This document shows, in pieces, positions 31,277 to 42,864 of a DNA stretch of 64,000 bases. Position numbers and translations under genes: made by a program. Origin of the DNA: Monoplex corrugatus (lineage: Eukaryota; Mollusca; Gastropoda; Littorinimorpha; Ranellidae); the NCBI GenBank assembly GCA_030674185.1, contig JAPXFY010000026.1, positions 51,426,746 through 51,490,745 of the forward strand, written 5' to 3'. A model generated the notes under the pieces. That model had not been told where the DNA came from. It saw only the letters and a program-made list of their open reading frames with translations, and did not search any database. Numbering within the stretch: the first letter of the stretch is position 1; each line of letters starts with the position of its first letter.

Positions 31277-33518
31277 CGAACGAAAATTTTATTCAAAAGG
31301 CCTTGGCCACATTTGAAGGGGGAAACATAATCATAATTATATCAACATACAAGCTCAATTCTATTGATTTACAAATGTATCTCGAAGTTTAAATGCCTTG
31401 TATAAATAAATAGCAAACTGCTTTACTACAGATTCGTCTTTGGATGAGAGTAACATTATCAATCTAAACAAACATGGTCGTCTAAAAAAATTAATAGGTA
31501 TAAATTTCGCTCTGAACTGAATCAAATTTTGACAAACCAAGGCAAAATGTAGTTCATCATCAACATCCATACCACAAAGGGGACATAATAAATCATTTTC
31601 AGCAACTTTCCTGTGATAAAAGTGATGTTTCTTCAAATCAGAAATTCCAAATCTAAACTTGGTCATAACCCTCTTAATATACCTGTCTATTGGTAATGAC
31701 AAATACAGTGGGAAGCAATGCGATGGATTAATCAAACGGTACATACTGTATCTATTACTGTCCTCCATATTTGAATGCCAGTTTTGCCATTGGTTGTCAA
31801 TTAATCTATCACGAAGAGAGCGTAAAAACACACCTTTACTTCCAACACCCTGGTTAATCCAAGCATAACCAAATCCATTTTCAAATAACATCCGTCTGAC
31901 TGTTGATACCCAGTTTGCCTTTCCTCTTTCATCTAATAAGCAAAGCATGTTATAAGCCTTTTGGGGTAACCTAGATCGGTTCATTTGAGTTAGTTTTATC
32001 CAATAGCGAATGCATCTAACTGCTGAAAGAATATGCAAGGGATATCTGTTAGTCTCAGCATAAACAAGATTATTTGGTGTTCTTAAAGATACTCCCAGAA
32101 ATTTTTTGAGCGCAAATAAATGTATTTTTTCACAATGCGTAACTGCAGCATCTAGACCCCATATTTCTGCACCATACAATATTATCGGTTGGATTTGAGA
32201 ATCAAAAAGTTTAATAAACAAGTGGAAAGAGCTATTGTTTAACCTCCTCAAATTCTGCATAATAGATAATAAACCTCTTTTACCCTTATCTGCAATATCT
32301 TTACAGGCAAAAGTGAAACTTAGACGAGTCGAAAAATAAATACCTAAATATTTGTATACATTAACAACAGACATCATAACACCACTGAAAAACCATCTTT
32401 CCCTTGCAGCCAGATATCCACCTTTTCTGAAGACAATGATGTTGCTTTTAGACATATTAACTTTTAACTGAAGCCGAGAAGCAGATCTGTCTAAGCTATC
32501 CAACTGTCGTTGAAGACCTATCACTGTTTCCGCTAATAGCACAATGTCGTCTGCAAAAAGCAAAATAAATAATTCTAAAGCATCATTCAAAAAACAGGCT
32601 CCATGACGACCGTTTTCAGTAACTTCTCTAGTAACCTCATTAATGAATAAAGAAAATAAAATAGGACTACATACATCCCCTTGCTTCACACCAGCTGTAC
32701 AGTTGATACAATCAGACAAAGCACTTCCACATCTCACTCTTGCCTTAACGCTTTCATACATACTCATAACACATTTAAACAGTTTTCCATTAACGCCATT
32801 TTTTAACAAAATAGGCCATAATAAACTTCTGTTGATTGAATCAAAGGCTTTCTCAAAATCAATAAAGGCAACATAAAGTTTGCGATTTAATGTAAATTGC
32901 TTCTGAACAAGTGCCATCAGTGTAAACATATGATCTATAGTAGAATAATCTCTCTTGAAACCAGCCTGAAATTCCTCAGTTATATTATTTGCCTCGACCC
33001 ATTTTTGCAGTCTACTGTTAATTATTGTGCTATACACTTTACTGGTTATGTCACAGATAGATATGCCTCTATAGTTATTAGGATCATTAACATTACCTTT
33101 TTTATAGAGAGGAATAACAATGGATTCGGACCAGTTCTTTGGGAAGATGCCGTTATCAAACAAAAAGTTATAGAATGTCACTAGAAAACCAACAACATGA
33201 TCGCATCCAACAGCATTTTTCAACAATTCACCGATGACTCCATCTAGACCAGCTGATTTGCCATTTTTTAATTTTCTTAGAGCTACTAGTACCTCATGTG
33301 TGGAGATTGGTTCATTTAAATGCTGTATTTCTTCATTCGCTTCATTTTCTATTTCTTCTAAATTATCAACATTATTCGAAGCATCTTTCTGCAGCAAGTC
33401 TTTGAAATGCCTAAACCATGTTTCAATACATACTGTATTTCTAGGCTGTTTTCTTTTCGAAGAAATCATACTGATGGTGCTCCAAAAGCCTTTCTGGTCA
33501 TTCATTGAGTTTACAGAG
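31271..33518 (-). mobile_element. LINE inserted in a GA array, 714-codon open frame
   Basis: The minus-strand frame 31361-33505 is open. It starts within the element (FWSTISMISSKRKQPRN) and holds the RT blocks GKSAGLDGVIGELLKN, IPLYKKGNVNDPNNYRGISI, FIDFEKAFDSINRSLLW and GVKQGDVCSPILFSLFINE, with the active site LLFADDIVLLAE (about 32535-32570). A long C-terminal thumb follows (YLGIYFSTRLSF, ILYGAEIWG) and a terminal zinc motif CPLCGMDVDDELHFALVC. After the stop there is AATAAA and a (CGTT)n tail next to the GA array. The endonuclease is missing, so the copy is 5'-truncated. It belongs among APE-type LINEs; the clade is uncertain. Confidence 0.85.
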
Positions 33519-33524
33519 ACAGGA

Positions 33525-33583
<59 letters not shown>

Positions 33584-33692
33584 AGAGAAGAAGAAGAAGA
33601 AGAAGAGACGTAGGTAAGAATATATTAAGGTGAAGGGGGGGGGGGAGAGGGAGACCGAGAGAGAGACAGAGACAGAGAGACAGACAGAGACA
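33519..33692. repeat. GA / GAA array and G-rich linker
   Basis: ACAGGAAGACAG(GA)n, (GAA)n, GACGTAGGTAAGAATATATT, a G run and (GA)/(GACA) blocks. The same order occurs at 33960-34200. Confidence 0.9.
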
Positions 33693-33896
33693 GAGTGCCA
33701 GTAGCATTAACAAAGTTGGTGACAATCACAACGACAATGATTTTTTTTTCCCGACGATATAAATCATTGGCTAAAAGTCATTTTTCAAATTTGCCGTTGC
33801 TAATTTACAGGTCTGTATAGAACTGAAGATACTGAACAAGAAATACATCAATCATATATTAGGGAAACCAAAGAATAACGGCATTTGTTGTCATTT

Positions 33897-33898
<2 letters not shown>
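33693..33898. repeat. Duplicated segment, copy 2
   Basis: Direct repeat of 30950-31157. No LINE interrupts the GA array that follows this copy. Confidence 0.9.
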
Positions 33899-33975
<77 letters not shown>

Positions 33976-33986
33976 CAGAGGCAGGA

Positions 33987-34055
<69 letters not shown>

Positions 34056-34210
34056 CAGAGACAGGAAGACAGAGAGAGAGAGAGAGAGAGAGAAGAAGAA
34101 GAAGAAGAAGAGACGTAGGTAAGAATATATTAAGGTGAGGGGGGGAGAGGGAGACACAGAGAGAGAGACAGAGAGAGAGAGACAGACAGAGACAGAGACA
34201 GAGGGAAAGG

Positions 34211-34299
<89 letters not shown>
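33899..34299. repeat. GA arrays following duplicated segment 2
   Basis: (GA)n, GACA blocks, GGAAGACAG(GA)n, (GAA)n, GACGTAGGTAAGAATATATT (about 34112-34131), a G run and a final pure (GA)n to 34299. Confidence 0.95.
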
Positions 34300-34300
<1 letters not shown>

Positions 34301-34960
34301 CAACTCACCGAAAGTGAAAAAAACTGAAAACAAAAACTCTGAAACGACACGTCTGAGTTCCACTGCCAAACACAAACCACACCTAAAGTTCTGTTAGTAA
34401 CACACAGACCCCAAAACTTCCTTCTACATAAGGGACAGTCGTACACAGCTGACCACTCTTTTTATCAAAAGCAATAGTGTGCATTATAAGTAATATGCCT
34501 GCTGGTAAAGTATTGCGCTTCCTGTCCTGATCTCATGTAATCCCACTGAACCTGTTGGCTTGCTTATCCTCGGCTTAGTGCGGTTAAGCCGTCAGGTGAA
34601 GCAGAAATTGTGCAATGAAAGAGTCACTGATAGCGTGAGTTTGACTATATGCACACGCCGTCTAATTGAAAGCACGTTTTTGATTTTCGCATAGCTGAAG
34701 CAAATACATTATCACCTAGTCGCATTGCGCTACATAATTATACTTATTGACAGAAAGCCTGAAATTCGCATCATTGAAGTGAAAAGGAAGATGACATAAT
34801 GTTTTTTTTTTTTTTTATTCACATTTCCTTTCTTCTTTGATTTATTAAGTAGAGCAGAGTTTATGCCCAGTGTCAAACGATCATAATTATACAGTTGACA
34901 AACAAAAAAACAAAACAAAAACAAAAAACCACAAAAAATCGTTCAGGGTGACTGGAACGG
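34300..34960. other. No gene seen
   Basis: A T run at 34802-34816 and otherwise unremarkable sequence. Around 34500-34620 the sequence is less AT-rich and could be a decayed SINE. Confidence 0.4.
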
Positions 34961-34964
34961 CAAG

Positions 34965-35105
34965 GTTGGTGTTTCAGTTTCAGTTTCTCAAGATGACGTC
35001 TCCGCGCTCGGAACGAATTTATATATGCATCAACGTCACAGGTGCCATGTGTATAGTGATCATGGCACATGCCTTAAGCCTGCACATAAACCCATGAACT
35101 GAGGC
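34965..35105 (+). repeat. Dispersed repeat, copy B
   Basis: GTTTCAGTTTCAGTTTCTCA, AGATGACGTCTCCGCGCTCG and TGCACATAAACCCATGAACT match the inverse of 24840-24992. Confidence 0.7.
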
Positions 35106-35465
35106 CTTATCTAGACTATGTTTTACCTAGTCTCTATGTTATACTGATATTGTGTCAGCTTGTCATTGGAATAATCGTGGTTAAATGTAAAGAGGTTGGT
35201 GTAGATGTCCAAGAAGATTGAAGAATTTCTGCAGTTCCTACTAAAACGAGAGTACCATTGACGGGGGACTACGCCTGCTACAATTCACCAGTGATAACGA
35301 CTTGATTCTTGTTACACTCTGATGAATACAAACCAGAAAAACACAAAAATAGAAGTAGAACGCGTATTTGATATAACAAAACAAGACAGGCGCAAGTTTT
35401 CGGCCAACTGGCCTCTACCAAGCGTACACAAAAGATAAAAAAAAAGATAAATACAATAAACTAAG

Positions 35466-35581
35466 CGTACGACACACACACACACATACACATACGCACA
35501 CACACAAACACACGCACACACACTCACTCACACACACACACACACACAACACACCACACACACACACACACACACCACCAC

Positions 35582-35636
<55 letters not shown>

Positions 35637-35839
35637 ACACACACACACACACCACACACACACACACCACACACACACCACACACACACACACACACTCA
35701 CACACACACACACAACACACACACACACCACTCACACACACACACAACACACACACACTCACACACACACACACACACACACACACCACACACACCACAC
35801 ACACACACACACACACCACACACACACACTCACCACACA

Positions 35840-35870
<31 letters not shown>

Positions 35871-35904
35871 CACCACTCACACACACACACACACACACAC
35901 ACCA

Positions 35905-35940
<36 letters not shown>

Positions 35941-35958
35941 ACACACTCACACTCACAG
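35466..35958. repeat. CA array, 490 bp
   Basis: (CA)n broken by ACCACA, ACTCACA and ACAACA interruptions. Long minus-strand VC-rich reading frames are artefacts. Confidence 0.95.
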
Positions 35959-36994
35959 AGAGAAAGTAAACAACTAGCGTCCTGGCAGGAGAAAATAGCA
36001 GATACAACAGCAAGAGAAAAGACGGGAGAGGGAAACCCTGCAGTCCTGTCAGGACCCACAATTCAGAAATTGTCTACTGTTTTTAGTGCCAAGTGTTGGG
36101 CATTTTTCTGTTGTTTTTTTATCTTTTGTATACTGGTGACAAAGGCCAGTCGGCCCAAAGTGTTCTACATATGTACATATGAATGGTTTGTTAATGTTTA
36201 CCCGTATATACTTCATCTCATACTTTACGCTTTTAGTACTGATGACGTTTCATGTACATATGTAGATCCTTGGATGAAGACATGAATGTCCAATAAGTAC
36301 ATTGACTTTAAAGTCTTTTATTTATTTGATTTTGCTTGCCTAATAATCTTTGTATTTTACTCAAATGAGTAACTAATAGTCTTTATATTTTGCTAAAATG
36401 AATAAAAGTCTTTTTTGAAAAAGAAAAAAAAAAAAAAAAAAAAAAAGGCACACGCAACAAAAAATCATTCAGAAACTGAAAATCTTGCTAAAACATTTTG
36501 GTCACTGGCACACATACGCACCCACAACTCTCTCCAGTCAAAATAAAACAATCCCTCCCCTTTATTTTCCTAAAAGAATATTGAAAAACAAGAAAAAGGA
36601 TAAGAAGAAAACGAACGAACCAACCAACCAACCAACCTAGTATTCAGTGGGGGTACAGATAAAACAACCAAAATAAAGACGTGAATCGAGTGCCAGAAGT
36701 GGAAAAAGGGTGTTTGAAGTAATCGATATACAATCAGATTTCTGACAAGGGGCATACTTTTCCACACCCAGTAACGCTAAAAAGATCGATACATATACAA
36801 GGACCTTCGATCTGCAAGCTTTACGATAACTGCTGGGAGCAGACCTTTATCAGTACAATGTACTTGTTTGTACATCACGTTTGGAGCTATGCGGCAAGAT
36901 ACGAGTGTGCAAGTGGGTTGTTTAAACGATGTTATCAGTCAATACATTCTTTCACAGCATTTTTTTGTTTTTGTTTTTGCGGAGGGGGGTGTCC
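35959..36994. other. No gene seen
   Basis: An A-rich run at 36417-36446, a CCAACCAACCAACC run at 36618-36637 and no coding signal. Confidence 0.5.
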
Positions 36995-37014
36995 CTAACT
37001 GCCAGAGAGAGAGA

Positions 37015-37058
<44 letters not shown>

Positions 37059-37088
37059 AGAAGAGAGAGAGAGAGAGAGAGAGAGAGA
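36995..37088. repeat. GA microsatellite
   Basis: (GA)n with GGGA and AGATAGAA interruptions. Confidence 0.95.
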
Positions 37089-37672
37089 ATAACTGACCGA
37101 ATTATTATTTTTAAACAGGAATTACCACAATATAAACTTTTTATTAGTTTAGGCCTGACGTTACTAAAATCTGGACAGAACAAGAACAATAACAAGAACA
37201 CGAAAACATTTTATTTACAAGGTTATGAATCACTCAGTCAATGTGCTTTTTTTGACATCCAGCCCTCGCCCAAAGAGGGTCTACCTGAATCAGCAGATAT
37301 TTCAATAATGCGAACATTAAATATCAGATACAGAAATTCAATTTTTTTATACTACGGTAAGTTGTTCAATCAATATAAAAATGTAATTGTGATTATCTGA
37401 TTGACAGATGTAGTAGACAAACCCATTAATGCACGAGAGTGTTAGGCACACACCTCTTTTTAACTACACTGAAACGGAAACATTCTCTGTTTTTCTGGCG
37501 CTGTGTTCTAGAGGCTAGCTCCTAGATATGTGAGGTGAATTCAGGGCCACTAATTTTGTTGTTATTTATACATTTTTTTCTGTGTTACTGAACACTCGGA
37601 CATAACAAAACAAGGATACATGCCACAAGTGAACAACCAGGTAGAAAGAGATATAAGTAGCTGGCATCAATC
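37089..37672. other. No gene seen
   Basis: AT-rich sequence without recognisable features. Confidence 0.5.
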
Positions 37673-38056
37673 AGTCGCCGTGATGTAGTGGTTAATACAA
37701 CTGACTACCGACTGGAAGGTTGAGGGTTCAAATCCCCATCAGTCCCTTCAAAAATCGTTGTGGGATTTTTTGGCTCTAACTGGCTCCACCTAGAGTTGGG
37801 CGTGCTATGGGCTCATTGGGAAGACTGGAACCATACAATCGAGTCTCATCCACTTCACAGATGCGTCATTGAGGGTGTTGCTCAAATCTTCTGATCAGCA
37901 CCACAGGTGCCTGTAACTCTTGGGCCTGGTTGACACCAGGATATATTATGATTGCAAGCGTAGAGTATAGCCTTGTCACGCAGTCTCAATCCTAGATGGA
38001 ACTCTATCGCACCATGATTATTATCCTCATCAACATCATCATCATCATCATCACAT
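37673..38056 (+). mobile_element. tRNA-derived SINE, apparently full length
   Basis: A tRNA-like head (37673-37742) starts GTCGCCGTGATGTAGTGGTT and ends GAGGGTTCAAATCCCCATCA. The A box (TGATGTAGTGG) and B box (GGTTCAAATCC) are both present. A body of about 300 bp follows (CACCACAGGTGCCTGTAACT, GCAAGCGTAGAGTATAG) with an (ATC)n tail. The second half matches 20965-21138. It would be transcribed by RNA polymerase III and mobilised by a LINE. No clear target duplication is seen. Confidence 0.8.
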
Positions 38057-38435
38057 AATAAAAACTGTGCCAATTTCTGTAGCCATGAAGATGGCGTAGA
38101 AAATGGGACGAAAAACAAACAAAAAACCAAAACAAAACAGGTGAGCACAAAGGTAACCTCCCTGAGTGCAATGATCCTAAACAAACAAACAAACAAACAA
38201 ACAACCTGTGGTAGCAAACAAGAAGCAACTGAAAGAGGAGATCTTTCAAAGACACAGGAGATGGATTGGCCACAATAATGCATACATCTGCATACATCTG
38301 CACAAGGCAAATCCTTATCTGGAACCTGGAAGACAGCTCGTTCAAGAAACACCTGGTGCCATAACCTGAAGGCAGACATGAAGAGAACAGGCCATACCTG
38401 AAGACAAGTGGAGTGACTAGCTCAGAACCGTGATT
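38057..38435. other. Flank of the 64-bp satellite, no gene seen
   Basis: Unique-looking sequence with (CAAA)n near 38178-38200 and a short duplicated CATACATCTG at 38281-38300. Confidence 0.5.
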
Positions 38436-41190
38436 ATATGTATTGGTGGTCTGTGTACCAAACAAGGCAACAGGCACAAATGAGATGCATGGTGATGAAG
38501 TATGTATTGGTGGTCTGTGTACCAAACAAGGCAACAGGCACAAATGAGATGCATGGTGATGAAGTATGTATTGGTGGTCTGTGTACCAAACAAGGCAACA
38601 GGCACAAATGAGATGCATGGTGATGAAGTATGTATTGGTGGTCTGTGTACCAAACAAGGCAACAGGCACAAATGAGATGCATGGTGATGAAGTATGTATT
38701 GGTGGTCTGTGTACCAAACAAGGCAACAGGCACAAATGAGATGCATGATGATGAAGTATGTATTGGTGGTCTGTGTACCAAACAAGGCAACAGGCACAAA
38801 TGAGATGCATGGTGATGAAGTATGTATTGGTGGTCTGTGTACCAAACAAGGCAACAGGCACAAATGAGATGCATGGTGATGAAGTATGTATTGGTGGTCT
38901 GTGTACCAAACAAGGCAACAGGCACAAATGAGATGCATGGTGATGAAGTATGTATTGGTGATCTGTGTACCAAACAAGGCAACAGGCACAAATGAGATGC
39001 ATGGTGATGAAGTATGTATTGGTGATCTGTGTACCAAACAAGGCAACAGGCACAAATGAGATGCATGGTGATGAAGTATGTATTGGTGGTCTGTGTACCA
39101 AACAAGGCAACAGGCACAAATGAGATGCATGGTGATGAAGTATGTATTGGTGGTCTGTGTACCAAACAAGGCAACAGGCACAAATGAGATGCATGATGAT
39201 GAAGTATGTATTGGTGGTCTGTGTACCAAACAAGGCAACAGGCACAAATGAGATGCATGATGATGAAGTATGTATTGGTGGTCTGTGTACCAAACAAGGC
39301 AACAGGCACAAATGAGATGCATGATGATGAAGTATGTATTGGTGGTCTGTGTACCAAACAAGGCAACAGGCACAAATGAGATGCATGATGATGAAGTATG
39401 TATTGGTGGTCTGTGTACCAAACAAGGCAACAGGCACAAATGAGATGCATGATGATGAAGTATGTATTGGTGGTCTGTGTACCAAACAAGGCAACAGGCA
39501 CAAATGAGATGCATGGTGATGAAGTATGTATTGGTGGTCTGTGTACCAAACAAGGCAACAGGCACAAATGAGATGCATGGTGATGAAGTATGTATTGGTG
39601 TCTGTGTACCAAACAAGGCAACAGGCACAAATGAGATGCATGGTGATGAAGTATGTATTGGTGGTCTGTGTACCAAACAAGGCAACAGGCACAAATGAGA
39701 TGCATGGTGATGAAGTATGTATTGGTGGTCTGTGTACCAAACAAGGCAACAGGCACAAATGAGATGCATGATGATGAAGTATGTATTGGTGGTCTGTGTA
39801 CCAAACAAGGCAACAGGCACAAATGAGATGCAGGGTGATGAAGTATGTATTGGTGGTCTGTGTACCAAACAAGGCAACAGGCACAAATGAGATGCATGGT
39901 GATGAAGTATGTATTGGTGTCTGTGTACCAAACAAGGCAACAGGCACAAATGAGATGCATGGTGATGAAGTATGTATTGGTGGTCTGTGTACCAAACAAG
40001 GCAACAGGCACAAATGAGATGCATGGTGATGAAGTATGTATTGGTGTCTGTGTACCAAACAAGGCAACAGGCACAAATGAGATGCATGGTGATGAAGTAT
40101 GTATTGGTGGTCTGTGTACCAAACAAGGCAACAGGCACAAATGAGATGCATGGTGATGAAGTATGTATTGGTGGTCTGTGTACCAAACAAGGCAACAGGC
40201 ACAAATGAGATGCATGATGATGAAGTATGTATTGGTGGTCTGTGTACCAAACAAGGCAACAGGCACAAATGAGATGCATGTGATGAAGTATGTATTGGTG
40301 GTCTGTGTACCAAACAAGGCAACAGGCACAAATGAGATGCATGGTGATGAAGTATGTATTGGTGGTCTGTGTACCAAACAAGGCAACAGGCACAAATGAG
40401 ATGCATGGTGATGAAGTATGTATTGGTGGTCTGTGTACCAAACAAGGCAACAGGCACAAATGAGATGCATGGTGATGAAGTATGTATTGGTGGTCTGTGT
40501 ACCAAACAAGGCAACAGGCACAAATGAGATGCATGGTGATGAAGTATGTATTGGTGGTCTGTGTACCAAACAAGGCAACAGGCACAAATGAGATGCATGG
40601 TGATGAAGTATGTATTGGTGGTCTGTGTACCAAACAAGGCAACAGGCACAAATGAGATGCATGGTGATGAAGTATGTATTGGTGGTCTGTGTACCAAACA
40701 AGGCAACAGGCACAAATGAGATGCATGGATGATGAAGTATGTATTGGTGGTCTGTGTACCAAACAAGGCAACAGGCACAAATGAGATGCATGTGATGAAG
40801 TATGTATTGGTGGTCTGTGTACCAAACAAGGCAACAGGCACAAATGAGATGCATGGTGATGAAGTATGTATTGGTGGTCTGTGTACCAAACAAGGCAACA
40901 GGCACAAATGAGATGCATGGTGATGAAGTATGTATTGGTGGTCTGTGTACCAAACAAGGCAACAGGCACAAATGAGATGCATGGTGATGAAGTATGTATT
41001 GGTGAGTCTGTGTACCAAACAAGGCAACAGGCACAAATGAGATGCATGTGATGAAGTATGTATTGGTGATCTGTGTACCAAACAAGGCAACAGGCACAAA
41101 TGAGATGCATGGTGATGAAGTATGTATTGGTGGTCTGTGTACCAAACAAGGCAACAGGCACAAATGAGATGCATGGTGATGAAGTAATGT
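38436..41190. repeat. 64-bp satellite, about 43 copies
   Basis: The unit contains GTATGTATTGGTGGTCTGTG, TACCAAACAAGGCAACAGGC and ACAAATGAGATGCATGG. Most units are 64 bp; a few lack or gain one to two bases (near 39600, 39918, 40045, 40280, 40728, 40792, 41002, 41048). The minus strand has no stop codon in any frame of the unit, so frames of about 960-1,056 codons arise in all three registers. The proteins are cycles of the same three phrases and are not credible genes. A diverged unit at 41215-41260 marks the right end. Confidence 0.95.
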
Positions 41191-41639
41191 GTATAATATG
41201 GTGAGAGGTTCTTCGTGTCCCAAACAAGGCAACAGGCTTACATGAAATACATGATAATGCAGCCATACTCTCCAGCAGCTCTGAATACTTTTTCTTCTGC
41301 ATTCGAGCAAGTTCACATTTCAAAAAGTCAGTCTAGTGGTTTGGTTGAAGAATGTGGTCTGTACAAGGTTCTCCTTGTTGCTCTAAAGCTGTTCTTCCAG
41401 AAATCAGAGTCACCCTGCACAACCTCTGCTCCGTTCTTTCATTCTCATACAGAGGGCAAAACTTGTAGAGCGTGCTCTAGAAAATGTGACCCTGTCTGAC
41501 ATGGACATTCACCTATGTGAGATAGCCCCATTAGGCACACATTGAAACATAGCCCCACTAGGCACACGTTGAAAAGGTGTCATTCTGTGGGACAACTATC
41601 ATCGGCTTTTGGTTGCCACTCGGTGGCAGTGAATGTAGA

Positions 41640-42240
41640 GTACTATCCTCAACAAAGAAGAAAACTGGCAAAACAAAGCAGAAGCAGAGAAGGTGCATGG
41701 CAGAAAATGATGACAGCTGGATGGACTTGGGGCCAATGGAAGAGAAGATTCCAGAACTGAGTCCGCCGGAGAATTGCCTCTACTGCTTTTTGCTTCCCTT
41801 GGAGTCTTCAGACATGATTTATGGTTGCAAAGCCTAGACTCTGAGAAAAACTGATTGCAGAAGAATTGAGGCAGCAGAGATGTGCTTTTATCGGAGACTA
41901 CTAGGTGTCAAATGGACAGATAGAAGAACTAATGAAAGTGTCCTGGAAGAACTTGATACCACCACAAAACTACTAGCAGACATCAACAAGAGAAGACTGA
42001 AATACATTGGCCATGAGTCATGCAACAAGAACAGGACCTAATGGCAACCATCTTTCAAGGAAAAACAGTGGCAAAAAGGAAGAAAGGCAGACATCCAATC
42101 TCATACATCAAGAACATAACCCACATCAGTGGCCTAAACATTCAAGAAATTGTCTACAAAAGCCAAGACAGAGCGGCCTGGAGGGAATGGTGGTGTCCGG
42201 ATATGCAGCGACCAACACTGAACCCAGTGACGCCGACAGG
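41640..42240 (+). pseudogene. RTE-like LINE, C-terminal fragment of a different family
   Basis: Plus-strand coding remnants read MIYGCKA, a stop, then RRIEAAEMCFYRRLLGVKWT and RRTNESVLEELDT, then NKRRLKYIGH. After a frame change come TVAKRKKGRHPISYIKNITH and QDRAAWREWW. These are the usual end segments of an RTE-type LINE. Its sequence differs clearly from the copies at 6986 and 26278. Stops and frameshifts make it dead. Confidence 0.75.
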
Positions 42241-42788
42241 TGAGACAGGTAAGGTGACGCGTCTTCAGAAATATATCAAATAAATCAAAGTCAAAGCAAT
42301 GAATGGGATTGTTTCTAGCCTGTGCAGGCTTCTGTGTTCCATGTGTCTCTCTGTGAAACTGCTGACGATGAATCTGACAAGATGTTACGTGGAAGCTGGC
42401 AGATCCGTAACATGAGCATGCTGGCAAGGCGTAAAGAAACATATGGAATGTATGTTAATTTCTCTCATACTATATGTGCACACATACTCTCCTTGCACAA
42501 GCACACAACATGTACCCATCCTTGACACAAACATGCATGCCCCACCACACACACACACACACACACAGAGGCGGTCCCCTCCCCCTCCCCACCCTATTTC
42601 CACCAATATACCCACGAAGACACACAGTGTACACACACAGACACAAAAGATAAGAATTCGAGCAAAATGTTTATTTCAAAAACAAACAAACAAAAAAAAC
42701 AAACAAGAGGCAGTTCAACTGAAGCTTGGCAACCATTTGAATGAACACACGTCTGCCTTCCCACTACAATATTGGGTACAAGTTATTA

Positions 42789-42794
<6 letters not shown>
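42241..42794. other. No gene seen
   Basis: A short (CA)n at 42545-42567 and an AAAC-rich stretch at 42680-42710; nothing else recognised. Confidence 0.5.

Positions 42795-42862
<68 letters not shown>
42795..42862. repeat. GT microsatellite
   Basis: Pure (GT)n, about 34 repeats. Confidence 0.95.

Positions 42863-42864
<2 letters not shown>

Noticed and set aside
35415..35876. Cysteine/valine-rich protein
   Set aside because: Translation of a CA array.
38436..41190. CRISPR-like array
   Set aside because: Units are contiguous without variable spacers and the genome is eukaryotic.
38004..41323. Three minus-strand reading frames of about 960-1,056 codons
   Set aside because: They are the 64-bp satellite read in three registers; all encode the same cycling phrases and lack exon or domain features.
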